Positions 18,907-27,841 of a DNA stretch of 64,000 nucleotides are shown piece after piece. The stretch comes from CAVPJW01 sp963705525 (GTDB lineage: Bacteria > Acidobacteriota > Vicinamibacteria > Vicinamibacterales > CAVPJW01). The notes below the pieces were generated by a model, which was given only the letters and a program-made list of their open reading frames with translations, was not told the origin of the DNA and ran no database searches. The position numbers and the translations under genes are program-made. Position 1 is the first letter of the stretch. The number at the start of each line of letters is the position of its first letter. The stretch covers positions 682,001 through 746,000 of the forward strand of contig CAVPJW010000007.1 of NCBI GenBank assembly GCA_963705525.1, in the 5' to 3' direction.

Positions 18907-20922
18907 ATGCCCAGCCTGACATCGGCAATCTCGACGCTGCTGATTCTCGCCAGCGCTTCGACCCTCTCCGCCCAGACGGTCCGGCGTTCCATGACGCCGC
19001 GCGATCGCTTCGCGCTTCAGGAAGTCGGCGAGGTGCAGGTGTCACCCGACGGCAGCCGTGTCGCGTTCACCGTCGACACCTCGGACGTGTCGACCAACGA
19101 GGTGAAGACGCGCGTCGTGCTTCAGTCGCTTCCCGACGGCCAGCCGACCACTGTGCCTTTGCCCGGTTCACCGTCCAACCTGCGCTGGTCGCCCGACGGC
19201 TCGCGCCTCGCGTTCATCGCCTCCAAGGACCAGAAGGCGTTCGTCTGGACACTCGAGGTGGCGAGCGGAAACGTTCACCAGGTGTCGAGCTACGACCGCA
19301 GCAACAGCTTTCTGTCGAAGGCGGGCAACTCCCTGGCATGGTCGCCTGACGGCCGCTCGCTGGCCTTTGCCGGAACGCTCGAGCCGCTGCCGCCGCCGCC
19401 CGATCCTCTGATCGTCACGCGCCTGCAGTACAAGACCCGTACATCGTTCTCGGACAACCGGCGGTCGCATGTCTATGTCGTGCCGATCGATGGCGGTGCG
19501 CCCCGACAGATCACGACCGGCGCGTTCGACGATCACTCCATCGACTGGGGTGGAGATGGCGCGGAGATCGTCTTTCTCTCGAATCGCGAACCAGATCCTG
19601 ACGTAACGCTGAATTACGACATCTTCTCCGTTCGCGTCTCCTCCGGCGAGACGACACGCCTGACGACGACGCAAGGCGTGGAGATGCAACCCAGGGTCTC
19701 GCCGGACGGTCGGTCTATTGCCTACCTCGCAACGACGAGACCCCTGACCACGATCGACAGCGTCGCCGAGGATGCGCACCTGTTTGTGATGGGCTCGAAG
19801 GGCGGCGCGCGCCGCGAACTGAACCATGCGCTCGATCGACGAACTGCGTCGCCTGAGTGGTCGGGCGACGGCCAGTCGATCTTTTTCACGAGCCAGGATC
19901 ATGGCAAGATCGTGCTTCACCGCGTGCCGGCCGTGGGCGGCGCCGTGGCCAATGTCGTGGACCGGCGGGCACAGGTCGGACCGTACAGCATTGCGCGGCG
20001 CGGAGACGTCGTGGCGTTCGGCCTGACCGACCCGGCGACGCCGCGCGAGATCTTCGTGACGCGCGTCTCCGGAGGTGAGCCGCGGCGAGTCACTCACCTG
20101 AACGACGCAGCGGTGGCGGGTTGGACGCTCGCCGAACCCGAGACGATCACGTTCAAGAGCTTCGACGGCACGACGGTGGAAGGCTGGTTCTACCGATCGC
20201 TCGTGACCCCGCGAAGCCCGATGGTGCTTTCGATTCACGGCGGACCGCATGGCATGTACGGCTACGCGTTCAATTCGGGTTTTCAGATCTTCGCGGGACA
20301 TGGCTACGCGACGCTGGCGATCAATCCGCGCGGAAGCTCCGGGTACGGTCAGGCCTTCTCGGACGGCTGCGTGAACAACTGGGGCGGCGGCGATTACAAG
20401 GACCTGATGGCCGGCGTCGATCACGTCCTGGCGACCCGCAAGGACGTCGATCCGGATCGTCTTGGCGTGACGGGTGGCAGCTACGGCGGGTTCATGACGA
20501 ACTGGATCATCACACAGACCTCGCGTTTCAAGGTGGCCGTCTCGCTGGCGAGCGTCTCCAATCTGGTGAGTTTTTATGCCACGTCGCTCTACCAGGATCT
20601 CGTGCACGCGGAGTTCAGCGGCTTTCCGTGGGACGCGGAGAACTACCTGCACCTCTGGAAATGGTCCCCGATGGCGTACGTTGCCCGCGCCCAGACGCCG
20701 ACGCTCTTCATCCACGGCGAGCAGGACAACGATGTCCACATCACGCAGGCTGAAGAGATGTACACGGCCCTCCGGCGTCGCGGCATCGAAGCCGTGCTCG
20801 CCCGATATCCGCGCGAGGGCCACGGCTTTCGTGAGCCTCAGCATCAGCTCGACCAGGCCGAACGCACGTTCGAGTTCCTCGATCGGTTCCTGATGCCCTC
20901 GTCGAAACCCACGCAGCCTTGA
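18907..20922 (+). CDS. S9 family peptidase (acylaminoacyl-peptidase/DPP-like)
   Basis: A 671-residue exported serine peptidase. Start ATG 18907 is preceded by AGGAGG at a normal distance. Signal peptide to about ASASTLSAQ. The N-terminal half is a PD40/WD40-like propeller (repeated SPDGSRVAF, SPDGRSLAF, SPDGRSIAY). The C-terminal half is an alpha/beta hydrolase: nucleophile Ser525 in GGSYGGFM, Asp607 in HGEQDND, His639 in EGHGF. It cleaves short peptides, probably in the periplasm. It is the first gene of a run of tightly spaced plus-strand genes ending with the beta-lactamase homologue at 24520. Confidence 0.93.
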   Translation: MPSLTSAISTLLILASASTLSAQTVRRSMTPRDRFALQEVGEVQVSPDGSRVAFTVDTSDVSTNEVKTRVVLQSLPDGQPTTVPLPGSPSNLRWSPDGSRLAFIASKDQKAFVWTLEVASGNVHQVSSYDRSNSFLSKAGNSLAWSPDGRSLAFAGTLEPLPPPPDPLIVTRLQYKTRTSFSDNRRSHVYVVPIDGGAPRQITTGAFDDHSIDWGGDGAEIVFLSNREPDPDVTLNYDIFSVRVSSGETTRLTTTQGVEMQPRVSPDGRSIAYLATTRPLTTIDSVAEDAHLFVMGSKGGARRELNHALDRRTASPEWSGDGQSIFFTSQDHGKIVLHRVPAVGGAVANVVDRRAQVGPYSIARRGDVVAFGLTDPATPREIFVTRVSGGEPRRVTHLNDAAVAGWTLAEPETITFKSFDGTTVEGWFYRSLVTPRSPMVLSIHGGPHGMYGYAFNSGFQIFAGHGYATLAINPRGSSGYGQAFSDGCVNNWGGGDYKDLMAGVDHVLATRKDVDPDRLGVTGGSYGGFMTNWIITQTSRFKVAVSLASVSNLVSFYATSLYQDLVHAEFSGFPWDAENYLHLWKWSPMAYVARAQTPTLFIHGEQDNDVHITQAEEMYTALRRRGIEAVLARYPREGHGFREPQHQLDQAERTFEFLDRFLMPSSKPTQP

Positions 20923-20949
20923 GCCTTCCCACGCCGTGAGCCCAGAGCC

Positions 20950-21396
20950 TTGGTCAAAACCTACGGCCTCACACACGTCGCCCTCGCAGTGAGGAATGTT
21001 CAGCGCGCCGCAGATTTCTACCAGAAGGTATTCGGCGCCGTGCCCGTCTGCATACAGAAGGATTTCATTCAGCTCCAGACGCCCGGCAGCCGTGATGTCA
21101 TCGTGGTCGAACGCGATCGCAAGCGCGCTGGGAAACCCGGCGGCGTGGTGCACATTGGTTTTCGCCTGACGCGAGCGGCCGACATCGGCACCGCGCTGAC
21201 AACGGTCAGGCGCGCCGGAGGCACCATCATCAGCCATGGAGAGTGGGTTCCGGGCGAACCGTATCTGTTCGCCCGTGATCCCGACGGCCATGTGCTTGAA
21301 ATCTGGTATGAACTGCCGACGCCCGCCGACCCGCCCGCCGCGCGGAGGCGTCGGTCGGCGGCGCCACGACGCGGCAGAATCAGGGGTGCTCTCTGA
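20950..21396 (+). CDS. VOC (glyoxalase/dioxygenase superfamily) protein
   Basis: 148 residues; TTG start at 20950 (no better start in frame). Typical VOC features: GLTHVALAVRNVQRAADFY at the N-terminus with the first metal-ligand His, HIGFRLTRAADI in the second half, and DPDGHVLEIWYE with the closing Glu ligand. It might be a glyoxalase-like isomerase, a dioxygenase or a fosfomycin/bleomycin-resistance relative; the sequence alone does not decide. The last about 25 residues are Arg/Ala-rich and may be extra. The stop overlaps the start of the next small ORF (TGATG). Confidence 0.85.
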   Translation: MVKTYGLTHVALAVRNVQRAADFYQKVFGAVPVCIQKDFIQLQTPGSRDVIVVERDRKRAGKPGGVVHIGFRLTRAADIGTALTTVRRAGGTIISHGEWVPGEPYLFARDPDGHVLEIWYELPTPADPPAARRRRSAAPRRGRIRGAL

Positions 21397-21545
21397 TGAA
21401 TACTCCTCAGACTCACTCACCGGGCCCTCGCTGGGGACTGTTCCGGCGCGAGGCGACGGTCTGCGTCAATGTGGCCCTCAACGGACTACTGGCGGGCCGC
21501 AGGCCTCGCGCCCGTGCGCGCGGAGGCGGCCATGGAGAACACTGA
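21396..21545 (+). CDS. Candidate 49-residue small protein between two VOC genes
   Basis: ATG 21396 overlaps the TGA of the upstream VOC gene (TGATG), and its own TGA (21543-21545) is followed at once by the ATG of the next VOC gene. The reading frame therefore fills the gap exactly, as expected of a coupled operon gene. The product begins MNTPQTHSPGPRWGLFRREA, has a short hydrophobic stretch (VCVNVALNGLLAG) and ends in an Arg/Gly-rich tail. No family recognised. It may be a real small protein or a translated spacer that keeps ribosomes moving. Confidence 0.4.
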   Translation: MNTPQTHSPGPRWGLFRREATVCVNVALNGLLAGRRPRARARGGGHGEH

Positions 21546-21977
21546 ATGAGCCCGACACATCCGTTTGGACTGGCTGGACTGCATCATGTGGCGATGCGCG
21601 TGGCCGACCTCGACCAATCGCTGGCGCTCTACCGCGATACGCTGGCCCTGCCGGTCAAGATGTCCTTTACGCTCGACAATCGCCGCTTCGCGCTGCTCGA
21701 GGCAGGCAACAGTGGCTACATCGAGCTGGTTGAGGTGAAGCAGGCGGTTCGCTCGACGACCGAGCATGACGTGCTCTGGCATTTCGCGCTGCGCACCGAC
21801 GATCTGGAGCGCTCGCTCGAGGCCATCGTCAAGGGTGGCTACACCGTCATAAGGGCGCCGACCGATTTCAATCTGTTGAACAGCGTGTCGAACGAGCACA
21901 TTGCGTTCCGCGTCGCCTTCTTCCGCGGCCCGGACGGCGAGGAAGTCGAGCTGCTGCAGGACCTGACCGGACGATGA
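21546..21977 (+). CDS. VOC protein (methylmalonyl-CoA-epimerase/glyoxalase-like)
   Basis: 143 residues. The N-terminal GLHHVAMRVADLDQSLALYR has the first metal His. HDVLWHFALRTDDLERSLE gives the second repeat, and GPDGEEVELLQDL carries the closing Glu. The spacing is that of two fused beta-alpha-beta-beta-beta modules in a small VOC enzyme. ATG 21546 directly follows the stop of the small ORF, and its TGA overlaps the ATG of the amidase (ATGA, 21974-21977), so expression is coupled. Substrate unknown. Confidence 0.86.
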   Translation: MSPTHPFGLAGLHHVAMRVADLDQSLALYRDTLALPVKMSFTLDNRRFALLEAGNSGYIELVEVKQAVRSTTEHDVLWHFALRTDDLERSLEAIVKGGYTVIRAPTDFNLLNSVSNEHIAFRVAFFRGPDGEEVELLQDLTGR

Positions 21978-23695
21978 GGCTGGCTGCGCTCTCGGCGGCT
22001 CTGGTCGTGGCAACGACCGCGATGGGCCAGAAACGTACAGAATCCGCCGCCGGTCTCCGGTTTCACCATCGTCGAGGCCACGATTCCGGAGATGCGTCGG
22101 GCGCTCGAAGAGGGGCGCATCACATCGCGGGAGCTCGTTCAGCAGTCTCTGGTGCGAATCGCTCTGTATGAAGACCGGTTGAACGCCGTCATCACGGTGA
22201 ATCCGCAGGCGCTCACGGACGCCGACCGACGCGACCGTGAACGCCGACTTCGCAAGGTTCACGGCCCGCTGCTCGGCATTCCCATCGCACTCAAGGACAA
22301 CATCCACACCGTCAACATGCCGACGACGGGCGGCGCGCTGGCGTTCGATGGATTCGTGCCGCCATACGAAGCGACGCTCGTCGCCAATCTTCGCGAGGCG
22401 GGCGCGATCATCATCGCCAAAACGGGAATGACCGAGCTGGCCAACTGGGTCGCCGGCGCTCCCACCCCGATGCCCGGCAACTACAACGCGCTGACGGGGT
22501 ATGGACTCAACCCGTACGATCCCCGGCGCGATCCCCGCGAGGCGACGTCCGATGGACGGCCCGCGCTCGCCACGGGAGGATCGAGCTCGGGCATCGGCAC
22601 CGCGGCAAGCTTCTGGGCCGCCAATGTCGGCACCGAGACGTCGGGATCGATTCTGAGCCCGGCCAGCCAGAACATGCTTGCGGCCATCAAACCGACCGTC
22701 GGCCGGATCAGCCGCTACGGCGTCATTCCGATCACGGCGGATCAGGACACCGCGGGACCGATGGCTCGCACGGTGACGGATGCGGCGATCCTCTTCGGCG
22801 CGCTCGAAGGCGCGGCACCGGATTCTCACGATGCTGCGACGAACGCATGCCAGCCGCCGCCGGGGCGAGACTATACGCGATTCCTCAAGGCCGACGGCCT
22901 CAAGGGCGCGCGCATCGGCGTCCCGCGCGCGTTTTTCTACAATGCCGTCACGCCTCCGGGCCAGACGGAATCACGAGGCGGCCTGAATCCCGACCAGACA
23001 ACGGCGATGAACGACGCGATCGAGATCCTGCGTCTGCAGGGAGCGATCGTTGTCGATCCGGCCGACATCCCCAGTGTCGTGGACCCCGACGGGCGCAGGA
23101 ACTTCGCGGTCTGGCCGATCTGTTCGGGTGACGAGGACGCGAAGGGCAAGGACGAAGACTGCTCTGTGGTCCTCAAGTACGGCATGAAGCGGGACTTCAA
23201 CGCCTGGATCGAGACGCTCGGGCCCGCCGCTCCTGTGAAGTCGCTGACAGACCTTCGCAACTGGAATCTCGCGCACAAAGCCGCGGGCGCGATCAAGTAC
23301 GGCCAGTCAAATCTCGACAACTCCGATGAAATGGATTTGGAGAAGGACAGAGTCCGCTACGCCGCCGATCGAGAGAAGGACCTCTCGCTCGCGGCAGCAA
23401 ACGGAATCGATTCGGCGCTCAAGACACACAACCTCGATGCGCTGCTTTTCCCGGGTGCCACTGGCTCGGCCCTGGCCGCCAGGCCCGGCTACCCACCGTC
23501 ATCGTGCCATTCGGAATGGTCCCCAACGCGCCGACGCCACCTTTTCCTGACGGCTTCAACGCAAGGCCTGCTCCCTTCGGCGTGAGCTTCACCGGCACGG
23601 CGTGCAGCGAACCGCGGCTCATCGAGCTCGCGTATTCGTTTGAACAGGCAACCAGGCGTCGACGGCCGCCGGCGAGCCTCGGGGACGCCCGATGA
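21974..23695 (+). CDS. Exported amidase-signature hydrolase (two frameshifts)
   Basis: The signal peptide MRLAALSAALVVATTAMGQ starts at 21974 in one frame. After one extra A in the run at 22031, the frame becomes QNPPPVSGFTIVEATIPEM and continues as the amidase body: catalytic Lys in LGIPIALKDNIHT, and the Ser-cisSer-Ser core in LATGGSSSGIGTAASFWA with VGTETSGSILSPAS. One C appears to be missing near 23492, after which the true C-terminus (TVIVPFGMV to RRPPASLGDAR) runs to 23695. Restored length is about 573 residues. The large insert after residue 130 is shared by exported amidases. Its stop overlaps the next ATG by four bases. Substrate probably an amide or peptide. Confidence 0.85.
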
Positions 23696-24520
23696 AGCTT
23701 CTCCTTGCAGTCTCGATTGCCGCGACCCTCGCGGCGCAGGCGCCCGAACAGAAACTCTCCGATCGCGGTCTGGCAGAGGTCTTCGGCGATACGGTCGGCG
23801 CATTCGTCTTGTACGACCTCAACACAGGCCAATACATCCGGCACAACGAAGAGCGGTGCCGCCAGCGTTTCAGTCCATTCTCGACGTACAAGATTCCGCA
23901 CTCGGTGATTGCGCTCGAGACCGGCTGTGCTCCAGGACGCGCAGAGTGTCATCGCCTGGGACGAAAAGCTGTATCCGCGCCAGGAAGACTGGAATGTCGA
24001 ACCCTTTGTCCACTGGCCCCGGGATCAGACGCTCAGGAGTGCCATCAAGTATTCGGTCGTCTGGTACTACATGGAAGTCGCGAAGCGCATCGGGCCCGAG
24101 CGCATGAACCAGTACATCCACACGTTGAAGTACGGCAACGAGGACGTGTCCGGCTGGCTGTCGAGAGGCCGCGCGTTCTGGATCGGCGGCACGATCGAGA
24201 TCTCGGCGGATGAGCAGATCGAATTTCTCAGGAACTTCTATACGGGCAAGCTCGGCGTCTCTCAACGCACCACGGACATCGTCAAGGACATTCTCGTGCT
24301 CGAGTCGACGCCGGAGTGGACGCTCAGTGGCAAGACAGGCGGCGGTACGTCTGGCGGAAAGGCGTTCGGCTGGCTGGTCGGGTATCTCGAAAAAAAAGGC
24401 GACGTCTACTTCTTCGCGATGAACATGGAGGGAGCGAGCTTCGCGGACATTCGCGATCGGCGAACGCCTTTGACGATGAAGATCCTCTCGGAGCTCGGCC
24501 TGATCCCGCCTCGCCCCTAA
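23692..24520 (+). CDS. Class D beta-lactamase-like penicillin-interacting protein (frameshifted)
   Basis: Signal-like N-terminus MKLLLAVSIAATLAAQ. The active-site motif STYK has Ser64 and carboxylatable Lys67 (FSPFSTYKIPHS). After a one-base frame change near 23926, YSVVWYY corresponds to the S-x-V motif, LKYGNEDVSG to the YGN box, and LSGKTGGGTSGG to KTG. All class D signature motifs are thus present in order, and the restored length of about 275 residues is normal for OXA enzymes. The closing MKILSELGLIPP is also typical. It may be a true oxacillinase or a BlaR-sensor-like homologue. As read, the protein would be truncated after about 78 residues. Confidence 0.85.
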
Positions 24521-25428
24521 TCCGGGTTGATGAACCGGTAGCAGACGCGAACCAGCCGGTAGGCCGCCGGCATGGAATCAGCACTGTACGCGATCGTGTC
24601 TGGCGCTACCCGCTCGATGGCGGGGAACGCCTGGACGATCTCCGGGATCAACGTGTCGCGGAACTGCATCTCCACGCGGACTGACGTGGTGCGCTGCGGC
24701 GACGGCTTGGTCGCCCTGGACACGGCATCGCGGGCGGCGCGCTCGATCTCGTCGCGGGACGCCGCAAGCGGCTTGAGCTCCACGGCGCGCACGTTGATCG
24801 CCCGCTTGGTCACGACACCCTGCGCCTGCGTCGCCACCTCGCGAACCTGTGCCACCGCCACGTCATCGCCAGTGACCAGGACGACGGGCACGCCGTACCA
24901 GCCGGCCAGCATGGTGTTCATGCCGCCTTCGCCCACCGAGACGCCGTTGATTCGGAGATCGCGGACGACACCGCTGCCGGTGTGGGCAAAGAGACCGCCG
25001 GGGTTTCCGGCTTTCGCGTGATAGCCGACGAAGATGATCGCGTCGAAACTCTCGTCGAGCCCTTCCATCATCCCGTAACGCTTGAAACTGTGGCTGATGA
25101 GGCGCGCGGATGGATGCAGATCTTCGGGCAGAAGATTGCGCTGCCCGCCGTGCGAGTCGTTGACGAGGATGTCGGTCGCGCCGCCCGCCAGTGCGCCGCG
25201 GATAGCGGCATTCGCATCCTCGGCCATCAGCTTCCGCGACCGCCCGTACTCGGCGCCGTCGGACGAGAGCTGATCGTCTCCCGAAATTCCGCTGATGCCC
25301 TCCATGTCAACGGAGATGTAGACCTTCTTGCCCGCTTGCGCCCTCGCCCCAGATCCGGCGGCGGCCACCGCCAGTAGTCCCGCCAGTAGCATCGCCGTTC
25401 CTGCGCGCACACCGCCCACACCGCTCAT
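24517..25428 (-). CDS. M55 family D-aminopeptidase (DppA-like), exported
   Basis: About 303 residues from ATG 25428, which has GGGAGGA just upstream and gives a signal peptide (MSGVGGVRAGTAMLLAGLLA...GARAQ). An upstream in-frame ATG at 25494 is less likely. The M55 metal centre is visible: SVDMEGISG (Asp/Glu), VNDSHGG (His), FVGYHAKAG (His) and SVGEGGMN (Glu). FAHTGSG carries the probable catalytic His. Family members release D-amino acids from peptides. Its stop overlaps that of the convergent beta-lactamase homologue (shared CTAA), and agmatinase lies upstream on the same strand. A link to peptidoglycan or D-peptide turnover is inference. Confidence 0.9.
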   Translation of the reverse strand: MSGVGGVRAGTAMLLAGLLAVAAAGSGARAQAGKKVYISVDMEGISGISGDDQLSSDGAEYGRSRKLMAEDANAAIRGALAGGATDILVNDSHGGQRNLLPEDLHPSARLISHSFKRYGMMEGLDESFDAIIFVGYHAKAGNPGGLFAHTGSGVVRDLRINGVSVGEGGMNTMLAGWYGVPVVLVTGDDVAVAQVREVATQAQGVVTKRAINVRAVELKPLAASRDEIERAARDAVSRATKPSPQRTTSVRVEMQFRDTLIPEIVQAFPAIERVAPDTIAYSADSMPAAYRLVRVCYRFINPD

Positions 25429-25466
25429 GAGTCCTCCCGTCCCGCGTCTCGAATTACAGCGCTCGA

Positions 25467-26405
25467 TCACCCGCGCGCCTGCGCCAGCACGCACAGAAAC
25501 TCGAAGAGAAGATTGGCGGCCAGGAGCGACGTGATCTGCCCCGGTCCGTCAAACAGAGGCGACACCTCCACAATGTCGAATCCCACAAGGTCCAGTTCCT
25601 TGAGTCCACGAATCAGGCGTTGAGACTCATGGGCCGTCAATCCTCCAACCTCCGGCGTGCCCGTGCCGGGTGCAAAGGCGGGATCGACGGCGTCGATATC
25701 GAACGTCACGTAGCAGGGACCGGAGACGACGCGCCGAATTGCATCGGACGCGGCGTCCACGCCCTGACTCTTGACCTGTTCGATGTCCACGACCGAGATG
25801 CCGTGCTCGTGGTGGAAGTCGAAGTCATCTTCTCCGTACATCGGACCTCGGATGCCGACCTGGATGAACCGTCGCGGATCGATGAGCTTCTCCTCGACCG
25901 CGCGACGGAACGGCGTGCCGTGAAAGTACTTGCCGCCGAAATATTCATCCCATGTGTCGATGTGAGAATCGAATTGCACGAGCGCTACCGGCCCGTGCTT
26001 CCGGGCGATTGCCCGCAGCACGGGAAGCGAAATGCTGTGGTCGCCGCCGATCACGGCGGGTATTGCTCCGGCTGTCAGGATGTTCCCGACATGGGCCTCG
26101 ACGGCCGCATAGCACTTTTCGATGCTCACGGGCGGCGCATCGACGTCGCCGGCATCGACGATATTCAGGCGCTCGAAGGGAGAGACCTTCTGGAAGTAGC
26201 TGTAGGGGCGAATGAGCGACGACTGCGACCGGATCTCTCTCGGCCCGAGGCGCGCGCCGGGACGATACGACGTGCCGCCGTCGAACGGCACGCCTACGAT
26301 GGCCACGTCCACGGCGGCAAGATCCGTCACATGCGGCAGGCGCATGAACGTCGCGGGCTGCGAGAATCGCGGCGATTTGAATGATTCGCGAGGCTGGGAT
26401 TTCAT
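25467..26405 (-). CDS. speB: Agmatinase/arginase-family ureohydrolase
   Basis: 312 residues from ATG 26405 (MKSQPRESF). An earlier in-frame ATG at 26444 is possible. The Shine-Dalgarno-like AAGGAG lies 16-17 bases upstream, rather far. Ureohydrolase manganese ligands are all present: VIGGDHSI, QFDSHIDTWDEYF, TFDIDAVDPAFAPGTGTPEVGG. The Ala-to-Ser change in D-S-H-x-D is seen in some agmatinases. FDGGTSYRPGARLGP and GFDIVEVSPLFD are also family marks. It would convert agmatine to putrescine and urea, although guanidinobutyrase or a related activity cannot be excluded. A TATGAT -10-like box lies in the 83-base gap shared with the divergent permease gene. Confidence 0.9.
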   Translation of the reverse strand: MKSQPRESFKSPRFSQPATFMRLPHVTDLAAVDVAIVGVPFDGGTSYRPGARLGPREIRSQSSLIRPYSYFQKVSPFERLNIVDAGDVDAPPVSIEKCYAAVEAHVGNILTAGAIPAVIGGDHSISLPVLRAIARKHGPVALVQFDSHIDTWDEYFGGKYFHGTPFRRAVEEKLIDPRRFIQVGIRGPMYGEDDFDFHHEHGISVVDIEQVKSQGVDAASDAIRRVVSGPCYVTFDIDAVDPAFAPGTGTPEVGGLTAHESQRLIRGLKELDLVGFDIVEVSPLFDGPGQITSLLAANLLFEFLCVLAQARG

Positions 26406-26488
26406 GTCAGGACTGGCCGATCTCCTTCGGAATGACGCGGACATCATAATGCGATCCGTCCCAACCAAGATTAGAATGCTCGAGCCTC

Positions 26489-27841
26489 ATGAGCGAACCC
26501 GCGCTTCGCCTCCACAAATCGCTGACGACCGTCGAATACTTCACCTTCGGTTTCGGCTCGATGGTCGGTGTGGGCTGGCTGCTCGTGATGGACGACTGGC
26601 TGGGCCGCGGCGGGCCGGCCGGCGCCGCGCTGGGGTTTCTATGCGGCGGATTGCTCCTCCTTCCGATCGCGAGAACCTACGGACTGCTGGTCGCCCGCAT
26701 TCAGGATGCCGGCGCCGAGATCGCGTATGCGGAAGGCGTCTTGTCGCCGTTCGCGAGCTTTGCGGCAGGCTGGATCATGGTCCTCGCCTACGCGATCGTC
26801 TGCCCGTGGGAGGCCGTCGCGACCGGCAACTTGCTCGCACGCGTCTTTCCGGCGTTGAACAGCATTCCGCTCTATGACGTCGCCGGGCGCACGATTTTTC
26901 TGCCGCGCGTGATCGCGGGCCTTTCCCTGACCATCCTGATCACGGCGATCAATTACCGCGGCATCAGGCTGAGCGGGCTCTTTCAGGACGTCACGACGTT
27001 CGGGCTGCTCGCTATTTTTGTCGTGTTTACGCTGCTTGGCTTCACGCGCGGCGACGCGTCAAACCTGCCGCCGCTTTTCGCGCGGCCCGGCGTGGCCGGG
27101 GCCTTCGTGTCGATGCTCCTCACCATGCAGGTCGTCCCCTACTTCATGACGGGGTTTGAGTCGGTGGCCAAGGGTTCGGAGGAAGCGCGGGCGGGCTTCG
27201 ATCCGCGGCATTTCGCCCGGCCGATCTATCTGGCTGTCGTCGCCGGTTTTTGCTTTTACGTGCTCGTCATCGCGGTGGTGTCGTACGTTTACCCGTGGCG
27301 GGATCTGGTCGCGGGGCATATCGGATCGGAAGTCGCGTTCGAGCGGGCGTTCGGCTCGCGAGTCATCGCACGCGTCATTCTGGTTGGCGCATTTCTGTCG
27401 CTCTTCAAGGTCTTCAACGGCAACTTCGTCGCGGCCTCGCGTCTGATGTATGCCATCGGGCGGCGCGGACTGGTGATGCCCTCGCTCTCGCGCGTGCACG
27501 CCGCCTTTGGGACCCCGTATGTCTCCATCCTCTGGCTTTCTGCGTTGACCACCGGCGGGGCTCTCCTCGGCGATGCCGTGTTGATCCCAGTGACCGAGGT
27601 GGGCTCGCTCGCGGTCGGCGTCGGCTGGTTCTCGGCCTGCGTGGCCTACATCGTTCGCGCACGGCGCGAGGGCGTGGGCCGCGGCGTCCTGACGGCGTGG
27701 ATCGGAGCACTGGTCAGTCTGGCGATCGTGCTGATGAAGATGGTGCCGGCGGTACCGGGAAGCTTCACGTCGGTTGAATGGGCAGCCTTCGGGCTGTGGT
27801 GTCTCCTCGGCTACGTCTTCTGGCGACTCCGCAGCCGCTAA
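26489..27841 (+). CDS. APC-family permease, divergent from agmatinase
   Basis: 450 residues with about 12 hydrophobic segments. The TM1 motif FGFGSMVGVGWLLVMDDWL and the TM3 region AEIAYAEGVLSPFASFAAGW match amino acid/polyamine permeases (AAT/PotE-like). TGFESVAKGSEEA lies in TM6-TM7. ATG 26489 is preceded by a TAGAAT -10-like box 11 bases away. Head-to-head placement with the agmatinase suggests it could import arginine, agmatine or export putrescine; this is inference from context. Its TAA overlaps the TAG of the convergent thioredoxin-like gene (shared CTAA at 27838-27841). Confidence 0.88.
   Translation: MSEPALRLHKSLTTVEYFTFGFGSMVGVGWLLVMDDWLGRGGPAGAALGFLCGGLLLLPIARTYGLLVARIQDAGAEIAYAEGVLSPFASFAAGWIMVLAYAIVCPWEAVATGNLLARVFPALNSIPLYDVAGRTIFLPRVIAGLSLTILITAINYRGIRLSGLFQDVTTFGLLAIFVVFTLLGFTRGDASNLPPLFARPGVAGAFVSMLLTMQVVPYFMTGFESVAKGSEEARAGFDPRHFARPIYLAVVAGFCFYVLVIAVVSYVYPWRDLVAGHIGSEVAFERAFGSRVIARVILVGAFLSLFKVFNGNFVAASRLMYAIGRRGLVMPSLSRVHAAFGTPYVSILWLSALTTGGALLGDAVLIPVTEVGSLAVGVGWFSACVAYIVRARREGVGRGVLTAWIGALVSLAIVLMKMVPAVPGSFTSVEWAAFGLWCLLGYVFWRLRSR

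Noticed and set aside
19168..21420. 750-codon open frame on the minus strand opposite the S9 peptidase
   Set aside because: It mirrors a well-supported peptidase gene; such antisense frames arise from GC-rich third positions, and its product is low-complexity His/Arg/Asp-rich with no known motif.
22092..24520. Amidase and beta-lactamase homologue as genuine pseudogenes
   Set aside because: Breaks are single-base changes in short runs, similar to those in essential coxA, and the frames are otherwise intact; assembly error is more likely than decay.
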